The notes beneath the pieces were generated by a model that saw nothing but the letters and a program-made list of their open reading frames with translations, was not told the DNA's origin and ran no database searches. Both the position numbers and the translations under genes were made by a program. A DNA stretch of 64,000 bases from Conchocele bisecta (lineage: Eukaryota; Mollusca; Bivalvia; Lucinida; Thyasiridae), in the NCBI GenBank assembly GCA_029237695.1, contig CM055265.1:45067331-45131330 (forward strand). The letters are read 5' to 3'. Of the stretch, positions 50,340 to 61,798 are shown one piece after another. The number at the start of each line of letters is the position of its first letter. The first letter of the stretch is position 1.

Positions 50340-50765
50340 TAGCCATTGCTTGTCGTAAAAAAAAGGAGCCGACTAAAAACTGGTGCATTAACGATTGGGT
50401 TCATACTTTCCGGAACCCACTATACCGGATTTGGCCCTCATGTACATTTTTGGCTTTCTTGTATGTGAGAGTTGAGTCAGGCTATGCCCCATATATAAAA
50501 GTAAGATTAGCGCTAATCCTATTACTTTTAGGGGATGGGATAAATGATGCTGGTGTGGCGAGGGCCTGGCACCAGATCAGGTTGTTCTAATTTCAGGACT
50601 GAATATATATTTTGATTGTAAATATTGAGTTCTGATGTTGGGATTTACCCCCCTCGGACAGGTGGATACGGGACACGACCCCGTTGACCCGTCTGCGTGT
50701 AGACTCTCTGAGGCTTGTACCTCTATGTCAGAAAAGCGGACGTTAAACCCTATTCACTCACTCAC
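50340..50765. repeat. dispersed repeat with SINE-like 3' text
   Basis: GGATTTGGCCCTCATGTAC, AAAAGTAAGATTAGCGCTAATCC and GGTGTGGCGAGGGCCTGGC match a second copy at 61590-61790. The last part (TTGTAAATATTGAGTTCTGATGTTGGGA ... AGCGGACGTTAAACCC) is related to the SINE 3' segments at 20806 and 63145. It ends in CACTCACTCACTCA. No gene. Confidence 0.45.
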
Positions 50766-51416
50766 TCAAGGTTGTAAATTCTATAAATAGACCTCATTGA
50801 AGTGAATATTTCAAAATTTACATTTCGCCTAAATGGGTATTCCGAATATATTGGGTTAAAGTAATATAGTCTAAATGCCACCAGCGAAGAAATTACTTTG
50901 TGATCTGCATGACTAGGATCTACAATTGCTGCAAATGCTTACAAACCCTTATCTCCGCCCGGAGCTCCAGATAAGGTGCGTATTGGCATATTTTACGCAC
51001 TTATTTTAGCAGAATACACATTGATTATCAAAAGTGGTAGTACAAAATGCTCACAATAAAGTGAAAATACGCAGTGATTTTCAAATTGAGTTGTGAAAAT
51101 ACTGTAATAAAGTTGAAAATTTACTTAGTTGAGCTGCAGAAAGCAAACAGTGTGCTTTTTGCAGCTCAAATAAGTGAATTTTTTAATTTATTTTATTTTT
51201 TTATCGTTTGTTCCCTATTTAATAAGGAAGAAAATCAAGAATACATTTGTAAAAGTAAAATATGGGGGTATAATACTCTTTAGATACAATCTGGAGCTCT
51301 GCCGCCAATTTGGCTCGTATTCAAATACATTTGATATGCAAGAAGAGTTCTGCAAATCTCAAGTTTGTTTTGCTGTTGAATATACCGTATATAACCTTGT
51401 TTAATAATTACATTAA
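50766..51416. other. no gene recognised; one hairpin
   Basis: AT-rich sequence. A hairpin at 51115-51185 pairs AAAATTTACTTAGTTGAGCTGC with GCAGCTCAAATAAGTGAATTTT. Frames of about 70 codons here have no domain and lie in low-complexity sequence. Confidence 0.4.
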
Positions 51417-51668
51417 ATGTGGCTGTGACTGCAGTCTGGAGTATTGGGGCTTGTGGGATTTGTGACCAATGTAGCTCCTGGTAAAATACCTCACTCCTGT
51501 AACCTGATAACGATCTATATTGCTTGTTAGAAGCATGACAGGTGTTTCATGGATGGACTAGCGAACAGTGCAGATCCTGATCAGACTGTGCGGATGCACA
51601 GTCTGATCTGGATCTACATTGGTTGCAAAAACCGTAATCCCGATTTCTGCAGTCACAGCCACAAATCA
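51417..51668. mobile_element. TGTGGCTGTGACTGGAG-family MITE
   Basis: Left end AATGTGGCTGTGACTGCAG, inner hairpin GATCAGACTGTGCGGATGC with its complement, right end TCTGCAGTCACAGCCACAAAT. Diverged but full-length relative of 24324-24590. Confidence 0.65.
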
Positions 51669-52184
51669 TGTCAAATTTCAATGTAAATATTCCACAGACT
51701 CCATGCATGACTTCTGTATTGAATCACTTGTTATCGGTATTGTAATCAATATATTCTCTGGATGTATTTAATTTCCAAAGACAGTGGAAACTCTAACCGG
51801 ACAACGAGAAACATAGTTGTGTGATCCTAATTTTGAAGGGTTTCTTGGGTCATTTCTCTCAGGTGATAATGCCTGTCCGTGATCGCATAGCACACAGCTA
51901 TGGCTCGGAATAATCAAATGCCTGATTGACAGTGAAGCCTCTCTAAACCGGAAAGCCTGGGACCTCCCAGGGTGTCTGGTTTAGAGAGGTTTCATTGTAC
52001 TGTAAGTTCTATGCTAATATTTTCGAATTCGTTCTTGGAAAGTATCTGCTGTTGATGAGTTTTTACTAGAAGACTATGAATGTTTTTTCCATCCCGGATC
52101 TGGATAAAACAATTTTCGAGTTTTGCTCTGTAGATACTGGTCAGTTGCATCTACTGTGACACGCTTCATCAGGATATATAAAAC
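51669..52184. other. no gene recognised
   Basis: Unique-looking sequence with a possible inverted pair (TGAAGCCTCTCTAAACCGG near 51941 against CCGGTTTAG-type TCTGGTTTAGAGAGGTTTC near 51975). No open frame of interest. Confidence 0.35.
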
Positions 52185-52484
52185 ATGTGGCTGTGACTGG
52201 CGAAATGGAGGTTATGATCTTTGCGGCCACATTTGCACAGTCTGATCAGAGCCTGCACTGTTCAATTAAAATTTTAATTAAAAAACAGTACAGATCCTTA
52301 TTAGGCTGCGGGAGTATAGAATAGACAGCACCTTAGAATAATTTACAACATAGTTTGACAGCACTTCAGAATCATTTCCATTGGAAATGATTCTGAAGTG
52401 CTGTCAAACCATGTTTTATTGAGACATAAGGCAAGATATAAAGCAATAGCAGACGACAATTGTGAGTAGCGGTCTAAGGGTTAA
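52185..52484. mobile_element. MITE fragment followed by TTAA-type hairpin MITE (family 1)
   Basis: 52185-52310 is the left part of the TGTGGCTGTGACTGGCG family. 52325-52484 is a family 1 MITE with degraded left end: hairpin GACAGCACTTCAGAATCATT with its complement, then GTAGCGGTCTAAGGGTTAA. Confidence 0.6.
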
Positions 52485-52748
52485 AAATAGATTCTAATTA
52501 GTCAGTACACTCACGTTGTCTTTCTTGCATGCATGCTACACACCTGCAACTGTATTGTTGGCTCTAGCTATGCCCAGATTTTGTTGTGATGAATCTGATT
52601 ATTACTACTATCTAACATAGTTTCATCTGGTGACTTTTGTATCTTGTTTTCTGATTCCTATCGTGCATAGTATTTTGGGCTGCTGATGGAGGACTTGTTT
52701 GCTACCTGTGTAGCCTCGGACCAGCCTGCACATCTGTGCAGCTTGATC

Positions 52749-52880
52749 AGGGGGGGCCTTTCACTAAACTTTGTATGACTAAAATGTGTGTAAGTGCAAA
52801 ATTATGATATCATGTAAATTACCCATTAACAATGTTTTCTTGTAAACAATTATTGGATTTACATTATCTGCAGCACCAAG
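52749..52880. repeat. fragment of the GGGCCCGTTTCAC MITE
   Basis: CCTTTCACTAAACTTTGTATGAC and ATTATTGGATTTACATTATCTG match the left half of 13752-13996; the palindrome is cut at its centre. Confidence 0.5.
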
Positions 52881-53070
52881 CGTAGAACATATTTGATATG
52901 TCCATTAAATTTATTCTGTCTGCCGACGGCCCACGTATTTTCTCGTCAATATATTTAGTATTGTCTGACATCACATTGTTTAATTGGTTTTTATACGACC
53001 GTTTTAAAAAAAACGGTATGTATTATGTTTTACCGCACGGCGGGCGGGCGTCTGAAGAAAAACTGCATAG

Positions 53071-53417
53071 TTTGTGTACACAACTCCTCCGAAACCGTTC
53101 AGTTGATCGATCTGAAACTATGCACACGTCTTCTACACATATTGAAGATGTGCATCTTGGTGTTTTTATGCCGAAAAAATATTTTTTAACAAAAATATCA
53201 CCTTTTTAACTTAGCCATTTTTTCTACAATTTTCTATACAGTTCTATATACGGTACATGGTTTGTGTACACAACTCCTCCGAAACCGTTCAGTCGATCGA
53301 TCTGAAACTATGCACACGTCTTCTACACATATTGAAGATGTGTACCTTGGTGTTTTTATGCCGAAAAATATTTTTTAACAAAAATATCACCTTTTTAACT
53401 TAGCCATTTTTTCTACA
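53071..53417. repeat. tandem duplication, about 160 bp unit at 190-bp spacing
   Basis: GTTTGTGTACACAACTCCTC starts at 53071 and again at 53263; both continue into GAAACTATGCACACGTC, ATTGAAGATGTG and TTTTTATGCCGAAAAA with few differences. The 103-codon frame across the first unit (52898-53209) has no recognised domain and is not supported as a gene. Confidence 0.7.
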
Positions 53418-53881
53418 TTATTGTCTCCAATTTCCTATCATTTCTACTTTACACTCTACTTTTCTATCTCTGCCTAAATTAGTATACATGTTTAGCACAA
53501 CGAGATGAAGAAATAATGCTATAGACTTTCAAATTCTCATTAATGTTTCTTGCCTTGGTGACAGCTTCACATTTCTGCATCTTCGCTGTCTGGCCCATAT
53601 TCGACGGGCGTATTTTGCGACTTGCGGCACTCTTGTTTTTTATCATTTCAGTTTTGTTTTTTTAACTCTCTTTGTTACATCATAATATACAAATATACAT
53701 GCATGTAATACATGATTACAAAATATTTCTACAAGTATTTACCAATCAGTTTGTAGTCCGATAAAAATCAAGTTTATCTAGTTTTTGTCGGAGTACCTCC
53801 CTGTCAGCAATGTAAATGGCATGCACAAAAACGAACTGTGTCCTGTGGTAAGTAACAACGAGTTTATTATGGTATATTATA

Positions 53882-54033
53882 GGAATGAATGGCCTTTTTG
53901 TGGAATTTATTGGGGTATAAACTTGGAAAAGTCGCGGGAATACTGGACGAAGGCTGGAAGGCCTCGTCCAGTATTCCCGCGACTTTTCCAAGTATATATC
54001 CCCGATAAATTCAACAAAAAGGCCATTCATTCC
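53882..54033. repeat. about 150-bp palindrome
   Basis: GAATGGCCTTTTTGTGGAAT pairs with ATTCAACAAAAAGGCCATTC, and AAAGTCGCGGGAATACTGG with CCAGTATTCCCGCGACTTT, around GGCTGGAAGGCC. Probably a hairpin MITE. Long frames on both strands here arise from the symmetry. Confidence 0.7.
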
Positions 54034-54344
54034 TTATAATTCAAGCATTTGAAACAAATTCATCAAGAAAATGTGTTTATTTTCCGTTTTCTTAAGAATT
54101 ATTTTAACTGCGCCTCACGGTTACGGAAAGTAGTTCGGCGTGGGAATTTACTGGGATATAAATTTTGGACAGAGACTTGCTACGGGCCAATCAAATGTTA
54201 GGGAATTGTGTAAATATTTTTTGTGCTGGAATTATTGTAGGTTATATAGGTAATTGTCATGTTGTGACCGCATTACATGTGTACGTGATGATGCTTACAT
54301 AAAGCGAAACATTGTTCTTTCTGTGTTGAACTTTTTATTTCATT

Positions 54345-54587
54345 TTAACCCTTAGACCGCTACTCACAACAATTGTCGTCTGCTGTTGCGCTTATATCTT
54401 GCCTTATTTCTCAATAAAAACATGTTTTGACAGCGCTTCATAATCATTTCCAATGGAAATGATTCTGAAGTGCTGTCAAAGCATATTGTAAATTATTCTA
54501 AAGTGCTGTCAAAGCATGTTTTTGATGATAAAAATGGAAAATAGAAAATAAACGACAAAAAAATTAAGATAGCGGTCTAAGGGTTAA
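54345..54587. mobile_element. TTAA-type hairpin MITE (family 1), complete reference copy
   Basis: Begins TTAACCCTTAGACCGCTAC and ends TAGCGGTCTAAGGGTTAA; inverted ends of about 18 bp include the TTAA. The inner hairpin GCGCTTCATAATCATTTCC pairs with GGAAATGATTCTGAAGTGC. TTAA plus CCCTTAG ends suggest a piggyBac-type source. Copies: 3075-3478, 13322-13520, 15904-16108, 52325-52484, 61071-61323 and 63636-63873. Confidence 0.8.
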
Positions 54588-54660
54588 TGGTATATAGTAC
54601 TATATACAAAACAATTTCGCCACATGCTGATTCGCAAGTATAAAAATTTACAAACATTTG

Positions 54661-54872
54661 TATGCCCCACGACGATAGTGGAGGGGGCATTTAGTGTTAC
54701 CCTTGTTCGTCTGTCCTGTCCGTCCCGTCACCAACCTTGTAACCTCTAAAACTTTTAAAACCGTACTAGCTACAGACCTGAAATTGGTATGTCGCTTCCT
54801 TATGATGAGTAGATGCACAAAGTTTATTTTGATTTTTGATTTGACCCCCGGGTCATGGATTATTTCCTTTTT
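54661..54872. repeat. ATGCCCC...GGGGGCAT hairpin-capped fragment
   Basis: TATGCCCCACGACGATAGTGG and AGGGGGCATTTAGTG cap a hairpin, followed by GTCCTGTCCGTCCCGTC and text (ACTAGCTACAGACCTGAAATTGGTATG) repeated at 57985-58090. It leads into the module at 54873 and resembles the leaders of the other Helentron-like modules. Confidence 0.45.
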
Positions 54873-57800
54873 AGCTCGACTATTCGAAGAATAAGTAGAG
54901 CTTATGTTGTCACCCCGGCGTCGGCGTCGGCATCGGCGTCGGCGTCACCGTCACGCCTTGGTTAAGGTTTTTAGTCAAGTTTGTATATGGAATACTACTG
55001 GCCCTACACCCACCATACTTGGACAACTTCATCTCCTAGTGATGTACATCAATAACCCCTGATCTATATTTGACCTTGACCTACATTTCCTCATGAATTA
55101 CTTGGTTAATTCCCCTTGGTTAAGGTTTTTAGTCAACCTTGGTTAAGGTTTTTAGTCAAGTATTGTATATGCAATACTACTGGCCCTACACCCACCATAC
55201 TTGGACAACTTCCATCTCCTAGTGATGCACATCAATAACCCCTCATCTATATTTGACCTTGACCTACATATCCTCTTGAATTCCTTACTTAATTCCCCTT
55301 GGTTAAGGTTTTTAGTCAACCTTGGTTAATGTTTTTTTTCAAGCTTGTACATTGAATACTATTGTGCATCCAGACACCATACTTCGACAACCTTTTCTCA
55401 TAGGTATGTACATCAATAACCCCTGATCTATATTTTGACCTTGACCTACATTTCCTCTTCAATTACTTACTTAATTCCTTTGGTTAAGGTTTTAGTCAAC
55501 CTTCTATATGGAATACTACTGGCCCTACTACCCACCCACCATACTTGGACAACATTCATCTCCTAGTGATGCACATCAATAACCCCTCATCTATATTTGA
55601 CCTTGACCTACATTTCCTCTTGAATTACTTACTTAATTCCCCTTGGTTAAGGTTTTTAGTTAACCTTGGTTAAGGTTTTTTTTCAAGCTTGTACATTGAA
55701 TACTATTGTGCATTCAGACACCATACTTCGACAACCTTTTCTCATAGGTATGTACATCAATAACCCCTGATCTATATTTGACCTTGACCTACATTTCCTC
55801 TTCAATTACTTACTTAATTCATTTTGGTTAAGGTTTTTAGTGAACCTTCTATATGGAATACTACTGGCCCTACACCCACCATACGTGGACAACTTCATCT
55901 CCTAGTGATGTACATCAACAACCCCTGATCTATATTTCACCTTGACCTACATTTCCTCTTGAATTACTTACTTAATTCCCCTTGGTTAACGTTTTTAGTC
56001 AATCTTGTAGATGGAATACTCCTGGCCCTACACCAACCATACTTGGACAACTTCATCTTCTAGTGATGTACATCAACAACCCCTGACCTATATTTGACCT
56101 TGACCTACATTTAACCTTGAATTACTTACTTAATTCCCCTTGATTTTTTAGGTTTTTAGTCAAGCTTGTATATGCAATACTACTGGCCCTACACCCACCA
56201 TACTTGGACAACTTCATCTCCTAGTGATGCACATCAATAACCCCTCATCTATATTTGACGACCTACATATCCTCTTGAATTACTTACTTAATTCCCCTTG
56301 GTTAAGGTTTTTAGTCAACCTTGGTTAAGGTTTTTTTTTCAAGCTTGTACATTGAATACTATTGTGCATCCAGACACCATACTTCGACAACCTTTTCTCA
56401 TAGGTATGTACATCAATAACCCCTGATCTATATTTGACCTTGACCTACATTTCCTCTTCAATTACTTACTTAATTCCTTTTGGTTAAGGTTTTTAGTCAA
56501 CCTTCTATATGGAATACTACAGGCCCTACACCCACCATACTTGGACAACTTCATCTAGTGATGCACATCAATAACCCCTCATCTATATTTGACCTTGACC
56601 TACATTTCCTCTTCAATTACTTACTTAATTCCCCTTGGTTAAGTTTTTAGTCAACCATGGTTAAGGTTTTTTTTTCAAGCTTGTACATTGAATACTATTG
56701 TGCATCCAGACACCATACTTCGACAACCTTTTCTCATAGGTATGTACATCAATAACCCCTCATCTATATTTGACCTTGACCTTACATTTCCTCTTCAATT
56801 ACTAACTTAATTCCCTTGGTTAAGGTTTTTTAGTCAACCTTGGTTAAGGTTTTTTTTTTTCAAGCTTGTACATTGAATACTATTGTGCATCAGACACCCA
56901 TACTTCGACAACCTTTTCTTTCATAGGTATGTACATCAATAACCCCTCATCTATATTTTGACCTTGACCTACATTTTAACCTCTTCAATTACTTACTTAA
57001 TTAACTTATTTTGGTTAAGGTTTTTAGTCAACCTTCTATATGGAATACTACTGCCTACACCCACCCATACTGGGACAACTCATCTCCTAGTGATGTACAT
57101 CAACAACCCCCTGATCTATATTTGACCTTTGACCTACATTTCCTCTTGAATTATTACTAAAATTCTCTTTGGTTATGGTTTTTAGTCAAAGCTTGTAGAT
57201 GGAATACTCATGGCCCTACACCAACCATACTTGGCACCAACTTCATCTTCTAGTGATGTACATCAACAACCCCTGACCTATATTTGACCTTGACCTAACA
57301 TTTAACCTTGAATTACTTACTTAATTCCCCTTGGTTAAGGTTTTTACTCAACCTTGGTTAAGGTTTTTAGTCAAGCTTGTAGATGGAATACTATTGTGCA
57401 TACAGACACCATACTTGGATAACTTTTTCTCATAGGGATGTACATCAATAACCCTGACCTTTATTTTACCTTCACCTACATTTAACTTGAATTACTTGCT
57501 TTAATGTTTATAGTCAAGCTTGTATATGGAATACTTCTGGGCCTACATCAACCATACTTGGACAACTTCATCTCCTAGTGATGTACATCAATAATCCCTG
57601 ACCTATTTTTGACCTTGACCTACTTTTATCCTTGCATTACTTAGTTATCTCCCCTTGGTTACGGTTTTTACTCAAGCTTGTATATGGAATACTCCTGGGC
57701 CTACAGCAACCATACTTAGAAAACTTTATCTCCTAGTGATGTACATCAATAACCCCTGACCTATATCTGACATTGACCTACATTTAACCTTGAATTTCTT

Positions 57801-57938
57801 ACTTAATTTCCCTTGGTTAATGTTTTTAGTCGACCTTGGTTAAGGTTTTTATGCAGGCCGCAACCACCTTCTTTGTCAAGCTATGTGTACATCGACAACC
57901 CTCGTAGTCGAGCTATGCTGCTCCTACAGCTCTTGTTT
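54873..57938. mobile_element. Helentron-like module, family beta, about 17 tandem units
   Basis: Begins AGCTCGACTATTCGAAG with a GGCGTC run and ends TAGTCGAGCTATGCTG, hairpin and CTTGTTT. Between them are about 17 units of 155-185 bp. Two unit types alternate: one with ATGGAATACTACTGGCCC, the other with TTGAATACTATTGTGCATCC. This suggests a higher-order repeat of two or three units. Small indels (for example near 56860-57130) are more frequent here than in the other copies. Confidence 0.65.
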
Positions 57939-58100
57939 GACTTGGAATTTGGCAATTTTGCCTTGTAACTCGTAAAACTTTTAAACTGTAATAGCTACAG
58001 ACCTGAAACTTGTATGTAGCTTCCTTATGATGAATAGATGCGCAACATTTATTTGGATGTTTTATTTGACACCCGGGTTGTGGATTATCTGCCCCTTTTT
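57939..58100. repeat. spacer repeat between two family beta modules
   Basis: CTTTTAAACTGTAATAGCTACAG and CTTCCTTATGATGAATAGATG match the leader text at 54750-54860 and again 60095-60200, so the outer ATGCCCC-type repeat surrounds the modules. Confidence 0.45.
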
Positions 58101-60061
58101 AGCTCGACTATTCGAAGAATAAGTAGAGCTTATGTTGTCACCCCGGCATCGGCGTCGGCGTCACCGTCATGCCTTGGTTAAGGTTTTTAGTCAAGCTTGT
58201 ATATGGAATACTACTGGCCCTACACCCACCATACTTGGACAACTTCATCTCCTAGTGATGTACATCAATATCCCCTGATCTATATTTGACCTTGACCTAC
58301 ATTTCCTCTTGAATTACTTGGTTAATTCCCCTTGGTTAAGGTTTTTGCTCAACCTTGGTTAAGGTTTTTAGTCAAGCTTGTATATGCAATACTACTGGCC
58401 CTACACCCACCATACTTGGACAACTTCATCTCCTAGTGATGCACACCAATAACCCCTGATCTATATTTGACCTTGACCTACATTTCCTCTTGAATTACTT
58501 ACTTAATTCCCCTTGGTTAAGGTTTTTAGTCAACCTTGGTTAAGGTTTTTTTTCAAGCTTGTACATTGAATACTATTGTGCATCCAGACAACATACTTCG
58601 ACAACCTTTTCTCATAGGTATGTACATCAATAACCCCTGATCTATATTTGACCTTCAACTACATTTCCTCTTCAATTACTTACTTAATTCCTTTTGGTTA
58701 AGGTTTTTAGTCAACCTTCTATATGGAATACTACTGATCCTACACCCACCATACTTAGACAACTTCATCTCCTAGTGATGTACATCAACAACACCTGATC
58801 TATATTTCACCTTGACCTACATTTCCTCTTGAATTACTTACTTAATTCCCCTTGGTTAACATTTTTAGTCAAGCGTGTAGATGGAATTCTCCTGGCCCTA
58901 CACCAACCATACTTGGACAACTTCATCTCCTAGTGATGTACATCAACAACCCCTGACCTATATTTGACCTTGACCTACATTTAACCTTGAATTACTTAGT
59001 TAATTCCCCTTGGTTAAGGTTTTTACTCGACCTTGGTTAAGCTTTTTACTCAAGCTTGTACATGGAATACTATTGTGCATACAGACACCATACTTGGACA
59101 ACCTTTTGTCATAGTGATGTTCATCAATAACCCCTGATCTATATTTGATCGTGACCTACATTTCCTCTTGAATTACTTACTTAATTCTCTTTGGTTAAGG
59201 TTTTTAGTCAAGCTTGTAGATGGAATACTCATGGCCCTACACCAACCATACTTGGACAACTTCATCTCCTAGAGATGTACATCAATAATCCCTGACCTAT
59301 ATTTGACCTTGACCTACTTTTAACCTTGAATTACTTAGTTATTTCCCCTTGGGTAAGGTTTTTAGTCAAGCTTGTATATGGAATACTCCTGGCCCTACAC
59401 CAACCATACTTGCACAACTTCATCTCCTAGTGATGTACATCAACAACCCCTGACCTATAGTTGACCTTGACCTACATTTAACCTTGAATTACTTATTTAA
59501 TTCCCCTTGGTTAAGGTTTTTACTCGACCTTGGTTAAGCTTTTTACTCAAGCTTGTACATGGAAAACTATTGTACATACAGACACCATACTTGGATAACT
59601 TTTTCTCATAGGGATGTACATCAATAACCCCTGACCTTTATTTTACCTTCACCTACATTTAACCTTCAATTACTTGGTTAATGTTTATAGTCAAGCTTGT
59701 ATATGGAATACTTTTGGGCCTACATCAACCATACTTGGACAACTTCATCTCCTAATGATGTACATCAATAATCCCTGACCTATATTTGACCTTGACCTAC
59801 TTTTATCCTTGGATTACTTAGTTATCTCCCCTTGGTTACGGTTTTTAGTCAAGCTTGTATATGGAATACTCCTGGGCCTACGGCAACCATACTTGGAAAA
59901 CTTTATCTCCTAGTGACGTACATCAATAATCCCTTGGTTAATGTTTTTAGTCCACCTTGGTTAAGGTTTTTATGCAGGCCGCAACCACCTTCTTTGTCAA
60001 GCTATGTGTACATCGACAACCCTCGTAGTCGAGCTATGCTGTTCTCCTACAGCTCTTGTTT
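58101..60061. mobile_element. Helentron-like module, family beta, about 10 tandem units
   Basis: Begins AGCTCGACTATTCGAAG with a GGCGTC run, has about ten units of 155-185 bp, and ends TAGTCGAGCTATGCTG, hairpin and CTTGTTT. Unit order partly parallels that of 54873-57938 and 22702-23932, including the last unit with GGGCCTACRGCAACCATAC before the end. Confidence 0.65.
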
Positions 60062-60319
60062 TACTTAGAATTTCACCATTTTGCCTTGCAACTTGTAAAA
60101 CCTCTAAACTGTAATAGCTGGAGGCTTGATGCTTGGTATGTAGCTTCTTTATGGTGTGTAGATGCACAAAGTGAACTTCTATTTTTGCTTTCACACTGAA
60201 CCATTGATTATCTTTCCCTTTTGGACTTGGAATTTTGCCTTGTTTACTATCAAAGCGATATTTGGGGTATCCGTGTTCTATGAACACATTTTCTAGTTTC
60301 ACCATGGTCTGTGCTTCTC

Positions 60320-60372
60320 AACAAAAGTATAATATGCTGTTACCACTCTTTCAAATGAGTGGTAACAACATG
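60320..60372. repeat. short hairpin
   Basis: ATGCTGTTACCACTCTTTCA and its complement TGAGTGGTAACAACAT form a stem. A second, unrelated stem lies at 60608-60663 (CTTATCAAATTCTCTC / GAGAGAATTTGATAAG). Both are isolated; no gene. Confidence 0.55.
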
Positions 60373-60854
60373 TATTTTCTTTGCGAAATGAAGAAATTGG
60401 GAAACAAATCTTTGTAAATTTAAATATTCTCTGAATGGATATTCTGCACGAAATGGGACAATATCCTTGCCAGAGGTGGTGTATTTTCCTTACACCGTTT
60501 GATGTGTTCTCCATTGGGAATGTTTTGTGCAATGTTACTGCAATTTGTGCATAAATGTATTTATTTATGTCCGCGTTTAACAATTACTCGGCTATTGCTG
60601 ATGCATGGCTTATCAAATTCTCTCTCTCAATATTGTCTTCCTGGTGGAGAGAATTTGATAAGTGCAGCATTAGAAATTTGAAGACAGAAGTTATTACGAA
60701 GTGGCGCCATCGACGCAGATACAAGTGCACAGTTTGCGGACGTGCGATCGTCATTTGTGCCTGTGACTGGAGAACTGGGGCTTGTGACTTTTGGGTTATG
60801 TGACACATGTAGCCCCAGATCAGCCTGCGCATCCGTACAGTCTGATCAGGGTCT

Positions 60855-60943
60855 TGAACATTTACTTGTACAGGTAATATATGGCATTAAATGACGACCT
60901 TAGCTGTTGATAGGCCGTTAAACCCCAATAAACAAACAAACTT
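60855..60943 (+). mobile_element. 5'-truncated SINE piece with 10-bp target duplication
   Basis: Starts TGAACATTTACTTGTACAGG and ends CCCCAATAAACAAACAAACTT. ATCAGGGTCT is present directly before (60845-60854) and after (60944-60953). Truncation, a simple-repeat tail and a target duplication of this size are marks of LINE-driven retroposition. Confidence 0.75.
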
Positions 60944-61070
60944 ATCAGGGTCTGCACTGTTTGCCATTCCATCAATGAAACACCCATCATGCTTCTAACA
61001 AGCAATATCGATCATTATCAGGCTACAGGAGTGTTACGTTTGATCAGGATCTACACTGGCCACAAATGCC

Positions 61071-61323
61071 TTAACCCTTAGAACGCTACTCACAACAATT
61101 GTCGTCTGCTGTTGCGTTTATATCTTGCCTTATTTCTCAATAAAAACATGTTTTGACAGCACTTTAGAATCATTTCCAATGGAAATGATTCTGAAGTGCT
61201 GTCAAAGCATGTTGTAAATTATTCTAAAGTGCTGTCAAAGCATGTTTTTGATGATAAAAATGGAAAATAGAAAATAAACAGCAGACAACAACAAAATAAT
61301 TAAGATAGCGGTCTAAGGGTTAA
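61071..61323. mobile_element. TTAA-type hairpin MITE (family 1), complete and nested
   Basis: Begins TTAACCCTTAGAACGCTAC and ends AGCGGTCTAAGGGTTAA. It has the double inner hairpin arms CAGCACTTTAGAATCATT, TTCTGAAGTGCTGTCAAAG and a third AAAGTGCTGTCAAAGC. It is inserted in the MITE at 60757-61350. Confidence 0.75.
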
Positions 61324-61529
61324 GCCCCATTTCTAGTCACAGCCACATTTATTGATATTTTTTTAAATTGTGCTGATTGTCAACTTGGTTAAATTTTTGC
61401 ACTGATTGTAATATTTTCATATCAGTTCAAATGATACAATGTTTGCATAATTGTCATGTTGGTGCACATAAATGTATGCACCAATTTTTCAATCCCAGTT
61501 TATACGTTTCTGTACACAATTTAGAGTGG

Positions 61530-61795
61530 GTGGTTGGTCGGGCGAACGCGACAGCATAAATTAACGGTAGGGGTACCTCCTTATAGGAATCACAATTTGC
61601 CTGGTTTGGCCCTCAGGTACGTTTTTATATTTGGCTCTTTTGTTACCTGGGAGTTGAATTGGGTTATTGCCCATTATAAAAGTAGTAAGATTATTACTGA
61701 TCCTACTGCGTTTGGGAGGGGTCCAAGTGATTCTGGTGTGGCGAGGACCTGGCATCAGATCTGGATTATTCTGATTTCATGGCTGAATATATAGT
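61530..61795. repeat. dispersed repeat related to 50340-50620
   Basis: GTTTGGCCCTCAGGTACG, TAAAAGTAGTAAGATTATTACTG and GGTGTGGCGAGGACCTGGC are shared with the earlier copy. Apparent frames of 60-86 codons on both strands have no domain. Confidence 0.45.
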
Positions 61796-61798
61796 TTT

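Larger units (their letters stand above)
60757..61350. mobile_element. TGTGGCTGTGACTGGAG-family MITE carrying two nested insertions
   Basis: Left end TGCCTGTGACTGGAGAACT, right end CCCCATTTCTAGTCACAGCCACAT. A SINE piece (60855-60943) and a family 1 TTAA-type MITE (61071-61323) interrupt it. Removing both restores the layout of 24324-24590. Confidence 0.7.

Noticed and set aside
52898..53209. 103-codon frame
   Set aside because: It covers the first unit of a tandem duplication and part of a MITE fragment; the second unit does not preserve the frame.
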